DNA of 64,000 nucleotides from Methylobacillus methanolivorans (lineage in GTDB: Bacteria; Pseudomonadota; Gammaproteobacteria; Burkholderiales; Methylophilaceae): assembly GCF_044751345.1 (NCBI RefSeq), contig NZ_JBIWXY010000001.1, forward strand, positions 1,364,001-1,428,000, read 5' to 3'. The translations under genes were made by a program, and so were the position numbers. Shown one piece after another: positions 1 to 9,007 of the stretch. Positions within the stretch are counted from its first letter, which is position 1, and every line of letters starts with the position of its first letter. Below the pieces are notes generated by a model that saw only the letters and a program-made list of their open reading frames with translations, made no database searches and was not told where the DNA came from.

Positions 1-794
1 GCCTCGTAAGCCTTGTAGGTGATATTGAGCGACTTGAAGAAACGGTCGAGCTGGATCGCCGCCGGCCCCCTGTCCTCTTCGAACACGCGGTCGCCGAATA
101 TGCTCACGTCGTCCGGTTCGCGCAACACGATCCAATAAAGCTTGATATCCTTGTCCTTGAGCTCTTCCCTGATCCGCGCCTTGACGCGGGGGCTGAGCTT
201 GCCCGCGCCGTCGGACAACAGGATGATGGCGCGCGAGCCCGAGCTCTGGATGCTGTCGAACAGGCTGGCCGCCTGGGTGATGCCCGCACCGATATTGGTC
301 TGGTTGATGCCGGCGCTAGTCGCCGCGTTGATCGCGGCATGGATGGCATCGCGATTGGCCGTGATCTTGACGCCATACAAGGCAGAATTGGTAAACGCCA
401 CCACGCCCATCATGTCATCGTGCCTGGAGTCGATGAATTGCGTAATCAGCCGGCGTGCGGCACCGGACTTGATTTCTCCCGCCCGGCCGCTGGTAGCGTC
501 CCCGGCAAAAGGATGGTCCATGCTCACGCTGCGGTCGATCACCATCACGGTCTGCGCGCCCTTGCCGACGCGGTTCACGATATTGTCGCTGCCTTGCGGG
601 GCTGCCAGGGCAAGCACGAGGCTAGCGATGATGACGGCCGTCACCACCTTGAGCAGCAAGACGATATTGTCCGAGAATGAGTCTTCCGGCACCATCTCCA
701 GCCAGGAGTAGCGCTGCCCCTGCAGGCTCTTGAGCCAGAAAGGCACCAGTGCGAGCGGCAATAGCAGCAGGGCCCAGGGATTGAGCAAACTCAT
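1..794 (-). CDS. mxaC: MxaC-like VWA-domain protein (3' end beyond window)
   Basis: Membrane-anchored von Willebrand factor A protein of the methanol dehydrogenase maturation set; 264 codons are visible and the C-terminus lies outside the window. The N-terminus has a hydrophobic stretch (about residues 5-20, NPWALLLLPLALVPFW) and a second one (about 48-66), followed by a VWA fold with a MIDAS-type motif DRSVSMD near residue 88 and a later LLSDGAG. The start ATG overlaps the mxaA stop as ATGA, so translation is probably coupled. Family knowledge: MxaC acts with MxaA, MxaK and MxaL in activating methanol dehydrogenase, probably through Ca2+ insertion. The identity rests on domain plus gene order mxaR-mxaS-mxaA; a generic BatA-like protein is the alternative. 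Confidence 0.82.
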   Translation of the reverse strand, partial: MSLLNPWALLLLPLALVPFWLKSLQGQRYSWLEMVPEDSFSDNIVLLLKVVTAVIIASLVLALAAPQGSDNIVNRVGKGAQTVMVIDRSVSMDHPFAGDATSGRAGEIKSGAARRLITQFIDSRHDDMMGVVAFTNSALYGVKITANRDAIHAAINAATSAGINQTNIGAGITQAASLFDSIQSSGSRAIILLSDGAGKLSPRVKARIREELKDKDIKLYWIVLREPDDVSIFGDRVFEEDRGPAAIQLDRFFKSLNITYKAYE

Positions 795-1696
795 GCAACT
801 CCCCGTTCACAATCCCTCAGCCGGCGACAAAGCTGCTGCAGCTCCTTGAGCAGGGCTGGGCTATCTGCGTTTTCGCCGGTGAACAGCAAAGACTCGGAGT
901 GCTGGAAAAAGCTGTCGATCTCTTTTGCGAGCGGCTGATACTGCGGATGCTGCGCAAAAAACTCACCCAATTGCGGCCGGAACAAGGTGCTTCCATGCAC
1001 CTGGTTGAATGCTTGGTGCACGTAGCCAAGGGCCTGCGCCTGGTGCCCGGCTTGCGCAGGCGTCTTGCGTAGCTTGCGATAAGCCTGTGCGAAGCTGCCG
1101 CCCATCCAAGGCAGCCAGCGACGGTCAGCATTGATATAGACCAGCCCGACTACGCCTACCAGGAACACAGTCAACGCAAGCGCCAGGCGCTCCGGCCCGG
1201 TATCGAGTAAAGCAGGCTTGCGTTGCGGCTGCGCATTGCTGCGCGCGGTATGGATGTTGCCCGCCGCCAGTGGCGCGCTCCAGAAATGCCAAGCAGGCAC
1301 GTTCACCTCCGCTGGCGTATCGCCGCCGCCGAGCGCCAACGTCAAGGCGGGCAAACGCATGACGCTGGGCTTGCTTGCCGCAGCGAACACCTGGTAGCTG
1401 AGCTTGACCTCATAGCGCTGGCTGCCTGCAGCTTTTTCACCCTGCAGCGCGACGCCCACCAGCTCTATGCCGTCAACGCGCTCACCCTTTAGCGGCAAGG
1501 CCGACTTAGACAACTCGTAGGGAGGGCTGGCCTCGATCACCAGCCTGCGCTCGAGCACGTCACCTATCGTGATGCCTGTCGCAATGCGCGGGTTGTCCAG
1601 GCTGACCAGGGCAGCTTCCGCTGCATGTGCCATAGCTCCCGCGCAAAGGCCGATAGGAAGCAGGCAGATGGAAAACAAGGTCGTCAGTTTTTTCAT
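791..1696 (-). CDS. mxaA: MxaA, methanol dehydrogenase maturation protein
   Basis: 301-aa envelope protein. Residues 1-25 form a Sec signal peptide ending in AMAHA; a periplasmic domain follows; one transmembrane helix lies at about 170-188 (LALALTVFLVGVVGLVYI); the rest (about 190-301) is a cytoplasmic helical tail. This layout fits MxaA, which is known in methylotrophs to be needed for an active Ca-containing methanol dehydrogenase. The start overlaps the stop of mxaS (ATGA) and its own stop overlaps the start of mxaC, so the three are a tight operon. Sequence conservation in this family is low, so the call leans partly on context. Confidence 0.82.
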   Translation of the reverse strand: MKKLTTLFSICLLPIGLCAGAMAHAAEAALVSLDNPRIATGITIGDVLERRLVIEASPPYELSKSALPLKGERVDGIELVGVALQGEKAAGSQRYEVKLSYQVFAAASKPSVMRLPALTLALGGGDTPAEVNVPAWHFWSAPLAAGNIHTARSNAQPQRKPALLDTGPERLALALTVFLVGVVGLVYINADRRWLPWMGGSFAQAYRKLRKTPAQAGHQAQALGYVHQAFNQVHGSTLFRPQLGEFFAQHPQYQPLAKEIDSFFQHSESLLFTGENADSPALLKELQQLCRRLRDCERGVA

Positions 1697-2556
1697 GCTG
1701 TCAGGTATTTCTCAAAATAATGCGTCATTGCTTCGGCCTCGAATACCCCGCTGACAAAATGCGGCGGGCTCTCGAACGCCAGGAACAGGTCTTCCAGCGC
1801 CGCCCGGCGCTGCTCGAATGCGCTAATGAATTTGGCACGGATCGACTCGCGGAAGAAAATCGTACGGTCACGCCCGGTCTCTGGGTCCAGCATCGTGCCG
1901 AGGCCAAAGCGCGGCAGGCGCCGGTATTCCTCCTCTTCCCACAGCACGACAGGCACCACCTGGTGACGGGACAACATGTTCATGGCCTGGATGATGGTGC
2001 CGAACGGCATGTGGAAATCCGATATCCAGAACACCAGCCCCTTGTTCTGGCTCAACAGGGGGCCTACCTCCAGAATGCCATTCGAGCCTCGCCCGAGCGC
2101 GTCTATGCCGGTAAAGGAGTCGATACGCTCCAGGGCTTCATGCATCTGGTAGCTGAGTGGAAGCACGTAATCATCAAGCACATGCTGGTCATAGCCGATC
2201 AGGCTGAATACATCGTTCTCGGCTGATACCGAATACGCGATCGATGCCGCCACCTCCTGCACCAGCTCAATCTTGCGGCGGTCGCCCTTGTACTGCATGG
2301 AGCTGGACAGGTCACACACCGCATACACCGGGGTGATCGAGTCATGGTAGAACAGGCGCACCTGCACCTGCTCGTAGGGGTCGCGCAGGCTCTGGCGCAA
2401 ATCCATGCGGCGCAGGTCAGGATAATCAACCAGTGAGGCGTTACCCTTATACTCGAACCCCAGCCCGCGCTGTATCCCCAAGTGATCGCCAGCATGGATG
2501 CTGGCAGACTTCCAGGGGATCTGGTAGGAAAACGGCTTGATATATGACGGCAGCAT
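1693..2556 (-). CDS. mxaS: MxaS, DUF58 protein
   Basis: 287-aa soluble DUF58 protein with a VWA-like core: DLSSSM at about residues 82-87 is the MIDAS-like DxSxS, and WISDFHMP further on resembles the second metal-binding loop. DUF58 proteins are standard partners of MoxR ATPases. Here it lies 3 nt after mxaR and overlaps mxaA by 4 nt. In methylotrophs MxaR and MxaS accompany MxaACKL in building active methanol dehydrogenase; the exact job of MxaS is not established. Confidence 0.83.
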   Translation of the reverse strand: MLPSYIKPFSYQIPWKSASIHAGDHLGIQRGLGFEYKGNASLVDYPDLRRMDLRQSLRDPYEQVQVRLFYHDSITPVYAVCDLSSSMQYKGDRRKIELVQEVAASIAYSVSAENDVFSLIGYDQHVLDDYVLPLSYQMHEALERIDSFTGIDALGRGSNGILEVGPLLSQNKGLVFWISDFHMPFGTIIQAMNMLSRHQVVPVVLWEEEEYRRLPRFGLGTMLDPETGRDRTIFFRESIRAKFISAFEQRRAALEDLFLAFESPPHFVSGVFEAEAMTHYFEKYLTA

Positions 2557-2559
2557 GAC

Positions 2560-3597
2560 TCAGGACGGCACCGCCACGGTTTGCAGTATCTTGGCAGTCA
2601 ATTCTCGGGCCAACACCGTGCGGCGGCTTTCGTACATGGAGTTGAACACGAGGCGGTGCGCAATCACCTCGTGGAAGACCGCATGGATATCCTCGGGATA
2701 GACATATTCCCGTTCCATGAGCCAGGCATGCACGCGGGCCGCCTTGAGCAGCATGCCCATGCCGCGTGGGCTAGCCCCGGCCTGGATGAGGCGCTGCATG
2801 TCGACGCCATCAAGCGTGATGCCGAAATTCTGCGGCTTTTGCGTGGCATCCCAGAGATCGATGACATAATCTTCCAGCGCCTGGGAGGACTGCACATGGT
2901 TCTGCAACACGTCGGAGAAATCGTTAAGCATATTGAATGGCAGCAGGCCGCTCTCGACAGTGCGCATCAATTGCTCGGCGTGCTGGAAACGCGTATCGAA
3001 TACCAGCGCTTTGCGTAGCGCCTTGTCGTCTGGCACATTGATCGGGATTTCCATCATGAAGCGGTCACGCGCCGCAGCAGGAATCTCGAACGTCTCATTC
3101 TTTTCAACCTGATTGCGATCAGCAAACACGATCATATGTGGCAAGCGGTATTCACGCTTGAACGCATGCAAATGACGTTCAGCCATCACGCGCAGCATCA
3201 AGGCATGGACTTGCGGGCGGGCACGGTTGATCTCGTTGAAGAAGAACACAGAGAGATTCTCCCCTGCGCGCAGCAAGGGACCCTCGTCGATCTGCGGACG
3301 GCCCTCAGGCCCGAGGAAGGTATGGTAGACAAGATCATTCGGCATCAGATCCACCGTGCCTTCGATACGCTCATAAGCACCGCCAATGCCGCGCGCCACC
3401 GATTGCAGCAAGGTGGTCTTGCCGACACCCACCCCGCCTTCCAGCATGACATGTCCACGCGCGAAGATTGCGATATTGATCAGGCGTATTGCCGTATCCT
3501 GCCCCACAATCACACTCTTTACCGCATCCTCTAACTTCAGAGCACGCATTCTCCAGTCTGCCAATTGACCTTCCGTTGCTGCAATTGCCATAGCCAT
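2560..3597 (-). CDS. mxaR: MxaR, MoxR-family AAA+ ATPase
   Basis: 345-aa MoxR-type AAA+ ATPase, the first gene of the mxaRSAC unit seen here. Walker A GGVGVGKT is at residues 54-61; FFFNEINRA is the Walker B region; GASPRGM is the sensor-2 region typical of MoxR. The family acts as a chaperone-like ATPase for metal or cofactor insertion into periplasmic enzymes. Start choice: the first ATG (3597) directly abuts a GAGG Shine-Dalgarno, whereas the second ATG (3591) is 6 nt from it, so translation more likely starts at 3591. Some 250 bp of non-coding sequence lie upstream, and the methanol dehydrogenase structural genes are not adjacent. Confidence 0.88.
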   Translation of the reverse strand: MAMAIAATEGQLADWRMRALKLEDAVKSVIVGQDTAIRLINIAIFARGHVMLEGGVGVGKTTLLQSVARGIGGAYERIEGTVDLMPNDLVYHTFLGPEGRPQIDEGPLLRAGENLSVFFFNEINRARPQVHALMLRVMAERHLHAFKREYRLPHMIVFADRNQVEKNETFEIPAAARDRFMMEIPINVPDDKALRKALVFDTRFQHAEQLMRTVESGLLPFNMLNDFSDVLQNHVQSSQALEDYVIDLWDATQKPQNFGITLDGVDMQRLIQAGASPRGMGMLLKAARVHAWLMEREYVYPEDIHAVFHEVIAHRLVFNSMYESRRTVLARELTAKILQTVAVPS

Positions 3598-3848
3598 CCT
3601 CAGTCGAACACTTGTATACAGATCTGTATATTTTGAAAGATGAATTAACTTTTGGCAATGATTTTTAGAAAAATTCCTGAATAACAGGATTTAATCCCAG
3701 CAGACCATACAACAATCATTGACTACACCCCTCATCAAATACAACGCTTTGCCAAGCACGATGAGAGAAAAGTGACAACACGGCATAGACCACCAAGATG
3801 CCTAGCCCTAGATCAGCTCACGCTTATCCATGGCACAGCGATACAAGA
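3598..3848. other. Intergenic region upstream of mxaR
   Basis: About 250 bp between the mutM stop and mxaR, both on the minus strand, so this should hold the mxaRSAC promoter. It is more AT-rich than the flanking genes. I see no clear sigma70 pair and no convincing terminator for the upstream mutM-side transcript. No ORF here looks coding. Confidence 0.4.
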
Positions 3849-4667
3849 TCAACGTCTTTTTTGACAGGAAGGGCAGTAGAAAGTCGATCGTTGCCCCAAG
3901 CGCAGCACTTGAATTGGGGTATTACACACTAGGCAAGGTTGATGCGTGCGCCCATAGACAAAATAGGTTTGCTGAAAATAGCCAGGGTTGCCATCTGCAC
4001 CAAAAAAGTCGCGCAAACTGCTTCCTCCGGCATTCAAGGCATCCTGCAATGTCAGCTTGATCTCACCAACCAGTCGCTGGCATTGCGCCAGCGTCAATGC
4101 CTTCGCGGGCGTTTCTGGATGGATGCCCGCACGAAACAGCGACTCACTGGCATAAATGTTCCCTACGCCCACGACCAGGTGACTATCCATCACGACCACC
4201 TTGATTGGCGAAGATCGATTACGAATAGCCGCATGCAGAAACTCGCCGGTAAACGCAGCATCCAGCGGCTCCGGCCCAAGCACATTGAGCAACGCATGCT
4301 CATCGGGCTGCTCACCAGCCCATAATACGGCACCAAACCTGCGCGGATCGCGCAAGCGCATGACGCGCCCATCGGCAAAATGCAGGTCAAAATGATCGTG
4401 CTTTTCAGCGGGAATATCTTGCTCAAGCAGGCATAGCCGCCCAGACATGCCCAAATGCAGAATCAGGCAACCACGCTCAAAGCGTGCAATGATGTATTTA
4501 CCGCGCCGATTAAGCTCCAGCAATTGGCTGCCTTGCAGCAACATGGGCAAATCAGCGGGAATCGGCCAGCGCATCGCAGGCTGGCGAATGACAACTTGCG
4601 TCACGGTAGCACCCACCAAGGGCACCAAACCGCGACGCGTTACTTCGACTTCTGGTAATTCAGGCAT
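3849..4667 (-). CDS. mutM: Formamidopyrimidine-DNA glycosylase
   Basis: 272-aa base-excision repair enzyme (MutM/Fpg) that removes 8-oxoguanine and formamidopyrimidines and nicks the abasic site. It begins MPELPEVE, which gives the catalytic Pro2 and Glu3 after Met removal. The C-terminal zinc finger has Cys245, Cys248, Cys265 and Cys268 (CLVC ... CPSC). Length is normal for the family (about 270 aa). It starts 9 nt after the stop of the DUF4340 gene upstream and may be cotranscribed with the ABC exporter unit. Confidence 0.97.
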   Translation of the reverse strand: MPELPEVEVTRRGLVPLVGATVTQVVIRQPAMRWPIPADLPMLLQGSQLLELNRRGKYIIARFERGCLILHLGMSGRLCLLEQDIPAEKHDHFDLHFADGRVMRLRDPRRFGAVLWAGEQPDEHALLNVLGPEPLDAAFTGEFLHAAIRNRSSPIKVVVMDSHLVVGVGNIYASESLFRAGIHPETPAKALTLAQCQRLVGEIKLTLQDALNAGGSSLRDFFGADGNPGYFQQTYFVYGRTHQPCLVCNTPIQVLRLGQRSTFYCPSCQKRR

Positions 4668-4676
4668 GGCCTTTGT

Positions 4677-5558
4677 TTAATTACCCAGCCCCACTGGTGG
4701 ATTGAGTAAGGTAAAGCCAACATCGGCAGGGAAATAATAACGCATCCCTTCATCCGGACGCCCCAGTATCAGTTGCGGTGACTCTTGCAGCTTCTCGAAA
4801 TGTACCTGCTTACCATCCTTGAGCTTTACCGAAAACGAAGGATAGTTGGCCTTGCGATCTGGCGTATATGGCTCCACCGACAGCGCACGGATTTTTGTCC
4901 AATACTCGTCAAACCAAGCATTAATATCATCCTGCTTTGGTTTGGCATTAGCCACAGACACCTGCCATTTTCCATTGGTATCCATCTCTAGCTGCAGGCG
5001 CACATCTTCCCATTGCTCCAGGCGCGAGAAATCAAAGCCAATGACTTCCTCCCTCGGTTTCAGCGGGCTCTTGTCGAGCATTTCCAGCAATTGCGTGGAA
5101 GCTGTTTCCGCATACAGGCCAGAGAGCAGATAAACGCCATCCTTGTAGGCCACGTATTGCTCTGCAGTCACCGGGTTATAAAGCCCAAAAATGAACTCTT
5201 CATCATTAAGCTTGATCTTGAGTCGTGGATTATCCAGACCAAACCGCGCAGGGTCTGCCGCAGAAAATTTCTCACGGCTCGTTGCAGCCACAATCGAGAC
5301 GATACGCTGCACAGTCACCTGATCGGCACGAGCAGAATACGGCTGTGTCAAGTACCAAAAGCCATCCTTTTTCTCGAAGGTCACAGGCGCCTTGGCAGGG
5401 AACTCCAGGCTTAGCTTGTTGAAATCAGCCAGCTTGAGGCTGGATACCTCATAGGTTGCGGCCTGCTCTTCATGCTCCTGCGGCTTTAGATATAGGAATG
5501 CCACGATCCCTACCACTAATAGCAGCAGCACCAGATTTACGATCCATCTTGACCTCAT
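4677..5558 (-). CDS. DUF4340 domain membrane protein
   Basis: 293-aa protein with one N-terminal membrane anchor (about residues 6-24, NLVLLLLVVGIVAFLYL) and a long extracytoplasmic DUF4340 region. The start at 5558 makes an ATGA overlap with the upstream gldG-like gene; an ATG 18 nt earlier is in frame but less likely. DUF4340 proteins regularly follow Gld-type ABC ATPase/permease/GldG genes in Gram-negative bacteria. Function is unknown; by position it is the fourth part of the exporter complex. Confidence 0.8.
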   Translation of the reverse strand: MRSRWIVNLVLLLLVVGIVAFLYLKPQEHEEQAATYEVSSLKLADFNKLSLEFPAKAPVTFEKKDGFWYLTQPYSARADQVTVQRIVSIVAATSREKFSAADPARFGLDNPRLKIKLNDEEFIFGLYNPVTAEQYVAYKDGVYLLSGLYAETASTQLLEMLDKSPLKPREEVIGFDFSRLEQWEDVRLQLEMDTNGKWQVSVANAKPKQDDINAWFDEYWTKIRALSVEPYTPDRKANYPSFSVKLKDGKQVHFEKLQESPQLILGRPDEGMRYYFPADVGFTLLNPPVGLGN

Positions 5559-6928
5559 GCCTTGCGACGCCTCCACCAGATCACAATACCAATCACGATC
5601 AAGCCGATAGGCAAGATGCGGCTAAAACCAATGAAGACGAATTGTGCCAGCAAATTGGCCCAGCCTTCGGATGGGATCACGATGTTCACATCCTTACGCG
5701 GCTTGGGCTGTATGGTGATAAGCCTATCGTCACCGGCCAGCCAGTTAACCATGTTCAAACCCAGGTCTAGGTTGCCGCCGTTGGAAAGGAAGGTATTGGC
5801 AAGGAAGTTACCATTACCCACCACGACCACGCGCTGGCCTTTTTCGCCGTATTTACGTTCCAGCGCCACTGCGATGTTGATCGGGCCAGGCAAGTCCTTC
5901 TTGTTGTCAAAACTGACGTTATCATCCACTTTGCCGGTTTCCAGCCAGCCATTGGGCGCAACTTCGACCAAGTTGGATGCACGCCAGCCATTATCAAAAG
6001 AATCCTCAGCGTGAATCATGCGCGCTTCTGGGAACAAGGTACGCAGCATGAAATTCTTGGTGATCGCATGTACGCCATATTGGTTAGCAAATGCCACCTT
6101 GGCATCCGCACCATAGCGAGTCGCAGACAAATCAACCACCATGCCTGGTGTCAGTTGCAGGCCTAGGTATTCGGCAATTGGTTGCAAGCCATGCAGATTG
6201 ACCTCATCGTCAATCAACCACAGCAAATTACCGCCTTTTTCCAGATACTGCTTGATCTTCTGGACTTCAACCTCGGTCACATCTACAGCGGGGCTGGCAA
6301 TCACCAACATGGAGCCATTACTTGGCACCTCTTGCGCTAGCAGCAAGTCAGGATTGGAAAGCTTGAAACCCTTCTTTTCCAGATGGCGACCAAAGTCTCC
6401 CAAGTCATGATTCTTCACGCCGATGAGGCTACGTTCACCATGCCCATCCAGGAACATGATAGCGTTCTGGTTAGTGCGTGACAGGCGCACCAGCAGGTTA
6501 GTCATGTCCTGCTCAACAAAAGCCTGCGGCGGTACGATATGCTCGGTACGCTGGTTGTACTCCACCACCAGCTCAATCTCGGCCTTTACACCAGCATCCT
6601 GGGTCGCCTTAGGCTCCTCGGTGGGGCTGATAAAGCTTAGATTGATATCCGGCTTGATACGCTTGTAGCGCTCAACGAATTTGTTGATGTACTTGCGGGT
6701 GTCATTGTCCTTAACGACGTAGGCCGTGATATTGATCGGCCCCTTCATTTCTTTCAGGACATTGACACTGCCCTCTGTCAGGGTATTGCGCCCACCCTGC
6801 GTCACATCACGGCTCACATGGTATTGGTAAGTCAGGAAGCCGAGCAGGAATACCAGCACCAGGAACAGCACCACGAAAAAGCTATTTTGTACGAATAATT
6901 GAAAGCGTAGTTTGCGATTGGTTTTCAT
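5555..6928 (-). CDS. GldG-like ABC transporter auxiliary protein
   Basis: 457-aa protein of the GldG/ABC-type auxiliary family. A membrane helix lies near the N-terminus (about 14-33), followed by a periplasmic DUF4350-like region with MFLDGHGERSL and LLWLIDDEVNLHG, and a second membrane helix at the very C-terminus (LPIGLIVIGIVIWW) before RRRKA. It lies 12 nt after the permease gene and overlaps the DUF4340 gene. In Bacteroidetes, GldA/F/G are linked to gliding; in Proteobacteria the homologous cluster is widespread and its substrate is unknown. Confidence 0.83.
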   Translation of the reverse strand: MKTNRKLRFQLFVQNSFFVVLFLVLVFLLGFLTYQYHVSRDVTQGGRNTLTEGSVNVLKEMKGPINITAYVVKDNDTRKYINKFVERYKRIKPDINLSFISPTEEPKATQDAGVKAEIELVVEYNQRTEHIVPPQAFVEQDMTNLLVRLSRTNQNAIMFLDGHGERSLIGVKNHDLGDFGRHLEKKGFKLSNPDLLLAQEVPSNGSMLVIASPAVDVTEVEVQKIKQYLEKGGNLLWLIDDEVNLHGLQPIAEYLGLQLTPGMVVDLSATRYGADAKVAFANQYGVHAITKNFMLRTLFPEARMIHAEDSFDNGWRASNLVEVAPNGWLETGKVDDNVSFDNKKDLPGPINIAVALERKYGEKGQRVVVVGNGNFLANTFLSNGGNLDLGLNMVNWLAGDDRLITIQPKPRKDVNIVIPSEGWANLLAQFVFIGFSRILPIGLIVIGIVIWWRRRKA

Positions 6929-6940
6929 AAATTCTCTCGA

Positions 6941-7687
6941 TCAGCCACGCAAGCGATCTGCATCCAGCCTACGAATAGTCAGGGTCAGAAAAGTAACGAT
7001 AAACAACAGGAAATAAGCAATATCGCGGGTATCCAGCATGCCGCGTGAAAATGGCTCAAAGTGGCGCATCAGGGAGAAGTTAGCCACCGTGTTGCTTGGA
7101 TCACCAGCAAGGAAATACTCGATCAACTGCAATGCAAGCAAGGCAACAAAAGTAATGATGGCGGCAACCACCGGCTGTTGCGTGGTGCTGGAGACATAGG
7201 TCCCCAATGCACAGTAACTCGCCAACAACAGGAACAAGCCCAGCAGATTGGCCAGCAAATAGCCGAAATCAATATCCGCCCAAAGATTGAGCGAAAACAC
7301 CATGGCACCTATCAGCAATACGTTGATGGAGAGGAAAGACAGTAGCCCCACAAACTTGCCGAGGACAATTTCACTCAGCGACAAGGGAGCGCTGAACAGG
7401 AAAGGCAGCGTTTGCTGGCGGCGCTCTTCGCTGATCAGGCGCATTGAGAGCAATGGCACGGCAAACAACATGATAAAAGGCGCGATACCAAAAACGCTGC
7501 CACCAACGAACTCGGTAACACCGATACGCTGGTCTGGCCGCATGGCACCTGACATGGTGAGGAAATATTGATCCACACCCATCAGGTAGAACGTGGCGAA
7601 CACAAACTGCAACAGGGCAAGAATCACCCAGCCCATCGGCGAGGAAAACAAGCCCTTCAATTCTTTTCTGGCGATATTGACGATCAT
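6941..7687 (-). CDS. ABC-2 type permease (GldF-like)
   Basis: 248-aa ABC exporter permease with six predicted membrane helices: about 17-40, 60-84, 104-132, 140-165, 172-190 and 222-238. The EERRQQTLPFLFSAPLS segment is the usual ABC-2 coupling region following the second helix. It lies 31 nt downstream of its ATPase and is followed by the gldG-like gene. The substrate cannot be predicted from the sequence. Confidence 0.86.
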   Translation of the reverse strand: MIVNIARKELKGLFSSPMGWVILALLQFVFATFYLMGVDQYFLTMSGAMRPDQRIGVTEFVGGSVFGIAPFIMLFAVPLLSMRLISEERRQQTLPFLFSAPLSLSEIVLGKFVGLLSFLSINVLLIGAMVFSLNLWADIDFGYLLANLLGLFLLLASYCALGTYVSSTTQQPVVAAIITFVALLALQLIEYFLAGDPSNTVANFSLMRHFEPFSRGMLDTRDIAYFLLFIVTFLTLTIRRLDADRLRG

Positions 7688-7718
7688 GAGAAATCCTTAA
7701 AACACACACTGCCTGCCA

Positions 7719-8651
7719 TCAGGCAGCAGCTTCCTGGAATGTGAGCTGGACGAAGACCTCTTCCAGCGAGGTCTGGTCAGGATTGATCTGGAACAGGCCC
7801 CAGTTCTGGCTAACAGCAGCCTGCACCAATGCCTCCGACGGCGCTTCGCCGGGGGTATGGCGGAGTCGCAACAGATTGCCTTCCAAGGCCTCGACTGACT
7901 CTACCCCCGGAATAGCCAACAAGGCTTCGTGGGCGGGAGGCTGCTTGAGACCCACCAACAAACGGTTGCCATGGCGCTGTTGCTTCAAGACATCAATACC
8001 GCCATTAAACACCAGGCTGCCCTTATGTATGATCTGTACACGATCACACACCATTTCGACTTCCGGCAGGATGTGGGTAGAAAGGATGACGCTGTGTTCG
8101 CCACCCAACTCCTTGATCAAGGCGCGGATATCGCGAATCTGGATCGGGTCCAACCCCACGGTCGGCTCATCCAGGATCACCACCATCGGGTTGTGAATGA
8201 TGGCTTGAGCAATACCCACACGCTGCTGATAGCCCTTGGATAGATTTTCGATCAGGCGCTGGCCCATCTCGGTCAGGCCACAGCGCTGTTTGGCAATGTC
8301 AACGGCCTTCTTGATATGCTGGCGGCTAACACGATGTAGACGCGCTGCAATGGTCAGGAATTCATCAACGGTCAGCTCACGGTACAAGGGAGGCTGCTCA
8401 GGCAAGTAGCCTATCAACGCCTTGGCATCCTTGGGGCGCTCCATTATATCAATACCGCAAATCTTCACCGAACCATTGCTGGGAGCCAGGTTGCCCGTCA
8501 GCATCTTCATGGTGGTGGATTTGCCTGCGCCATTAGGCCCAAGAAAGCCCAGCACCTCGCCCTTATTCAGGGTAAAACTGACATCGTTAACCGCAGCACG
8601 GCTGCCATACTTACGGGTTAACTCTGAAGCCTCTACGGTAATAGTCGTCAT
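7719..8651 (-). CDS. ABC transporter ATP-binding protein (GldA-like)
   Basis: 310-aa ABC ATPase. Walker A GPNGAGKST starts near residue 38; the signature is the variant NLSKGYQQRV rather than LSGGQ; Walker B is VVILDEPTVGLD; the H-loop histidine is in ILSTHIL. A C-terminal extension of about 90 aa after the H-loop is usual for exporters of this class. First gene of the four-gene unit ATPase-permease-GldG-DUF4340. Confidence 0.9.
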   Translation of the reverse strand: MTTITVEASELTRKYGSRAAVNDVSFTLNKGEVLGFLGPNGAGKSTTMKMLTGNLAPSNGSVKICGIDIMERPKDAKALIGYLPEQPPLYRELTVDEFLTIAARLHRVSRQHIKKAVDIAKQRCGLTEMGQRLIENLSKGYQQRVGIAQAIIHNPMVVILDEPTVGLDPIQIRDIRALIKELGGEHSVILSTHILPEVEMVCDRVQIIHKGSLVFNGGIDVLKQQRHGNRLLVGLKQPPAHEALLAIPGVESVEALEGNLLRLRHTPGEAPSEALVQAAVSQNWGLFQINPDQTSLEEVFVQLTFQEAAA

Positions 8652-9007
8652 ATATGAGTGAATTATCCGGTTTTAAGGGGTGCTAAGTTAGAAAAACATC
8701 ACTCGCCTGTCAAGTTTGTCTCGCCGTTGCAACCTATCTGCATTGCAAGAAAACCCTGACTTGATTGACATATCGCATTCAACCTCACGCTAGTAACAAT
8801 ACAAAGCCACGCACTAAATCATACAGATAGGTAAACCCCACCCGCATAGCGCAAAGTTTATAGCATCGCGCATTATGGGTGAACTTGTGTGTACTGTCAC
8901 GGACTAAGAAATACGGTGAAAAATGATGCAAAACTTGCATCCACCCCATTGAAAACAAGCCCAGCAGGCCTCAATATGCTATTTAACCAATCCGCCACGA
9001 GATTTCC
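8652..9007. other. Divergent promoter region, ABC unit / TPR protein
   Basis: 356 bp between divergently transcribed genes. It must hold promoters in both directions. A TTGACA hexamer is present at about 8765-8770, but no -10 box at good spacing follows it. No RNA gene, repeat or credible ORF was found here. Confidence 0.4.

Noticed and set aside
142..711. 189-aa plus-strand ORF over the mxaC region
   Set aside because: It is antisense to the VWA-coding frame, which has clear MIDAS motifs and ATGA coupling with mxaA.
8764..8793. Sigma70 promoter at TTGACA near 8765
   Set aside because: No acceptable -10 hexamer at 16-18 bp, so it is not called as a promoter.
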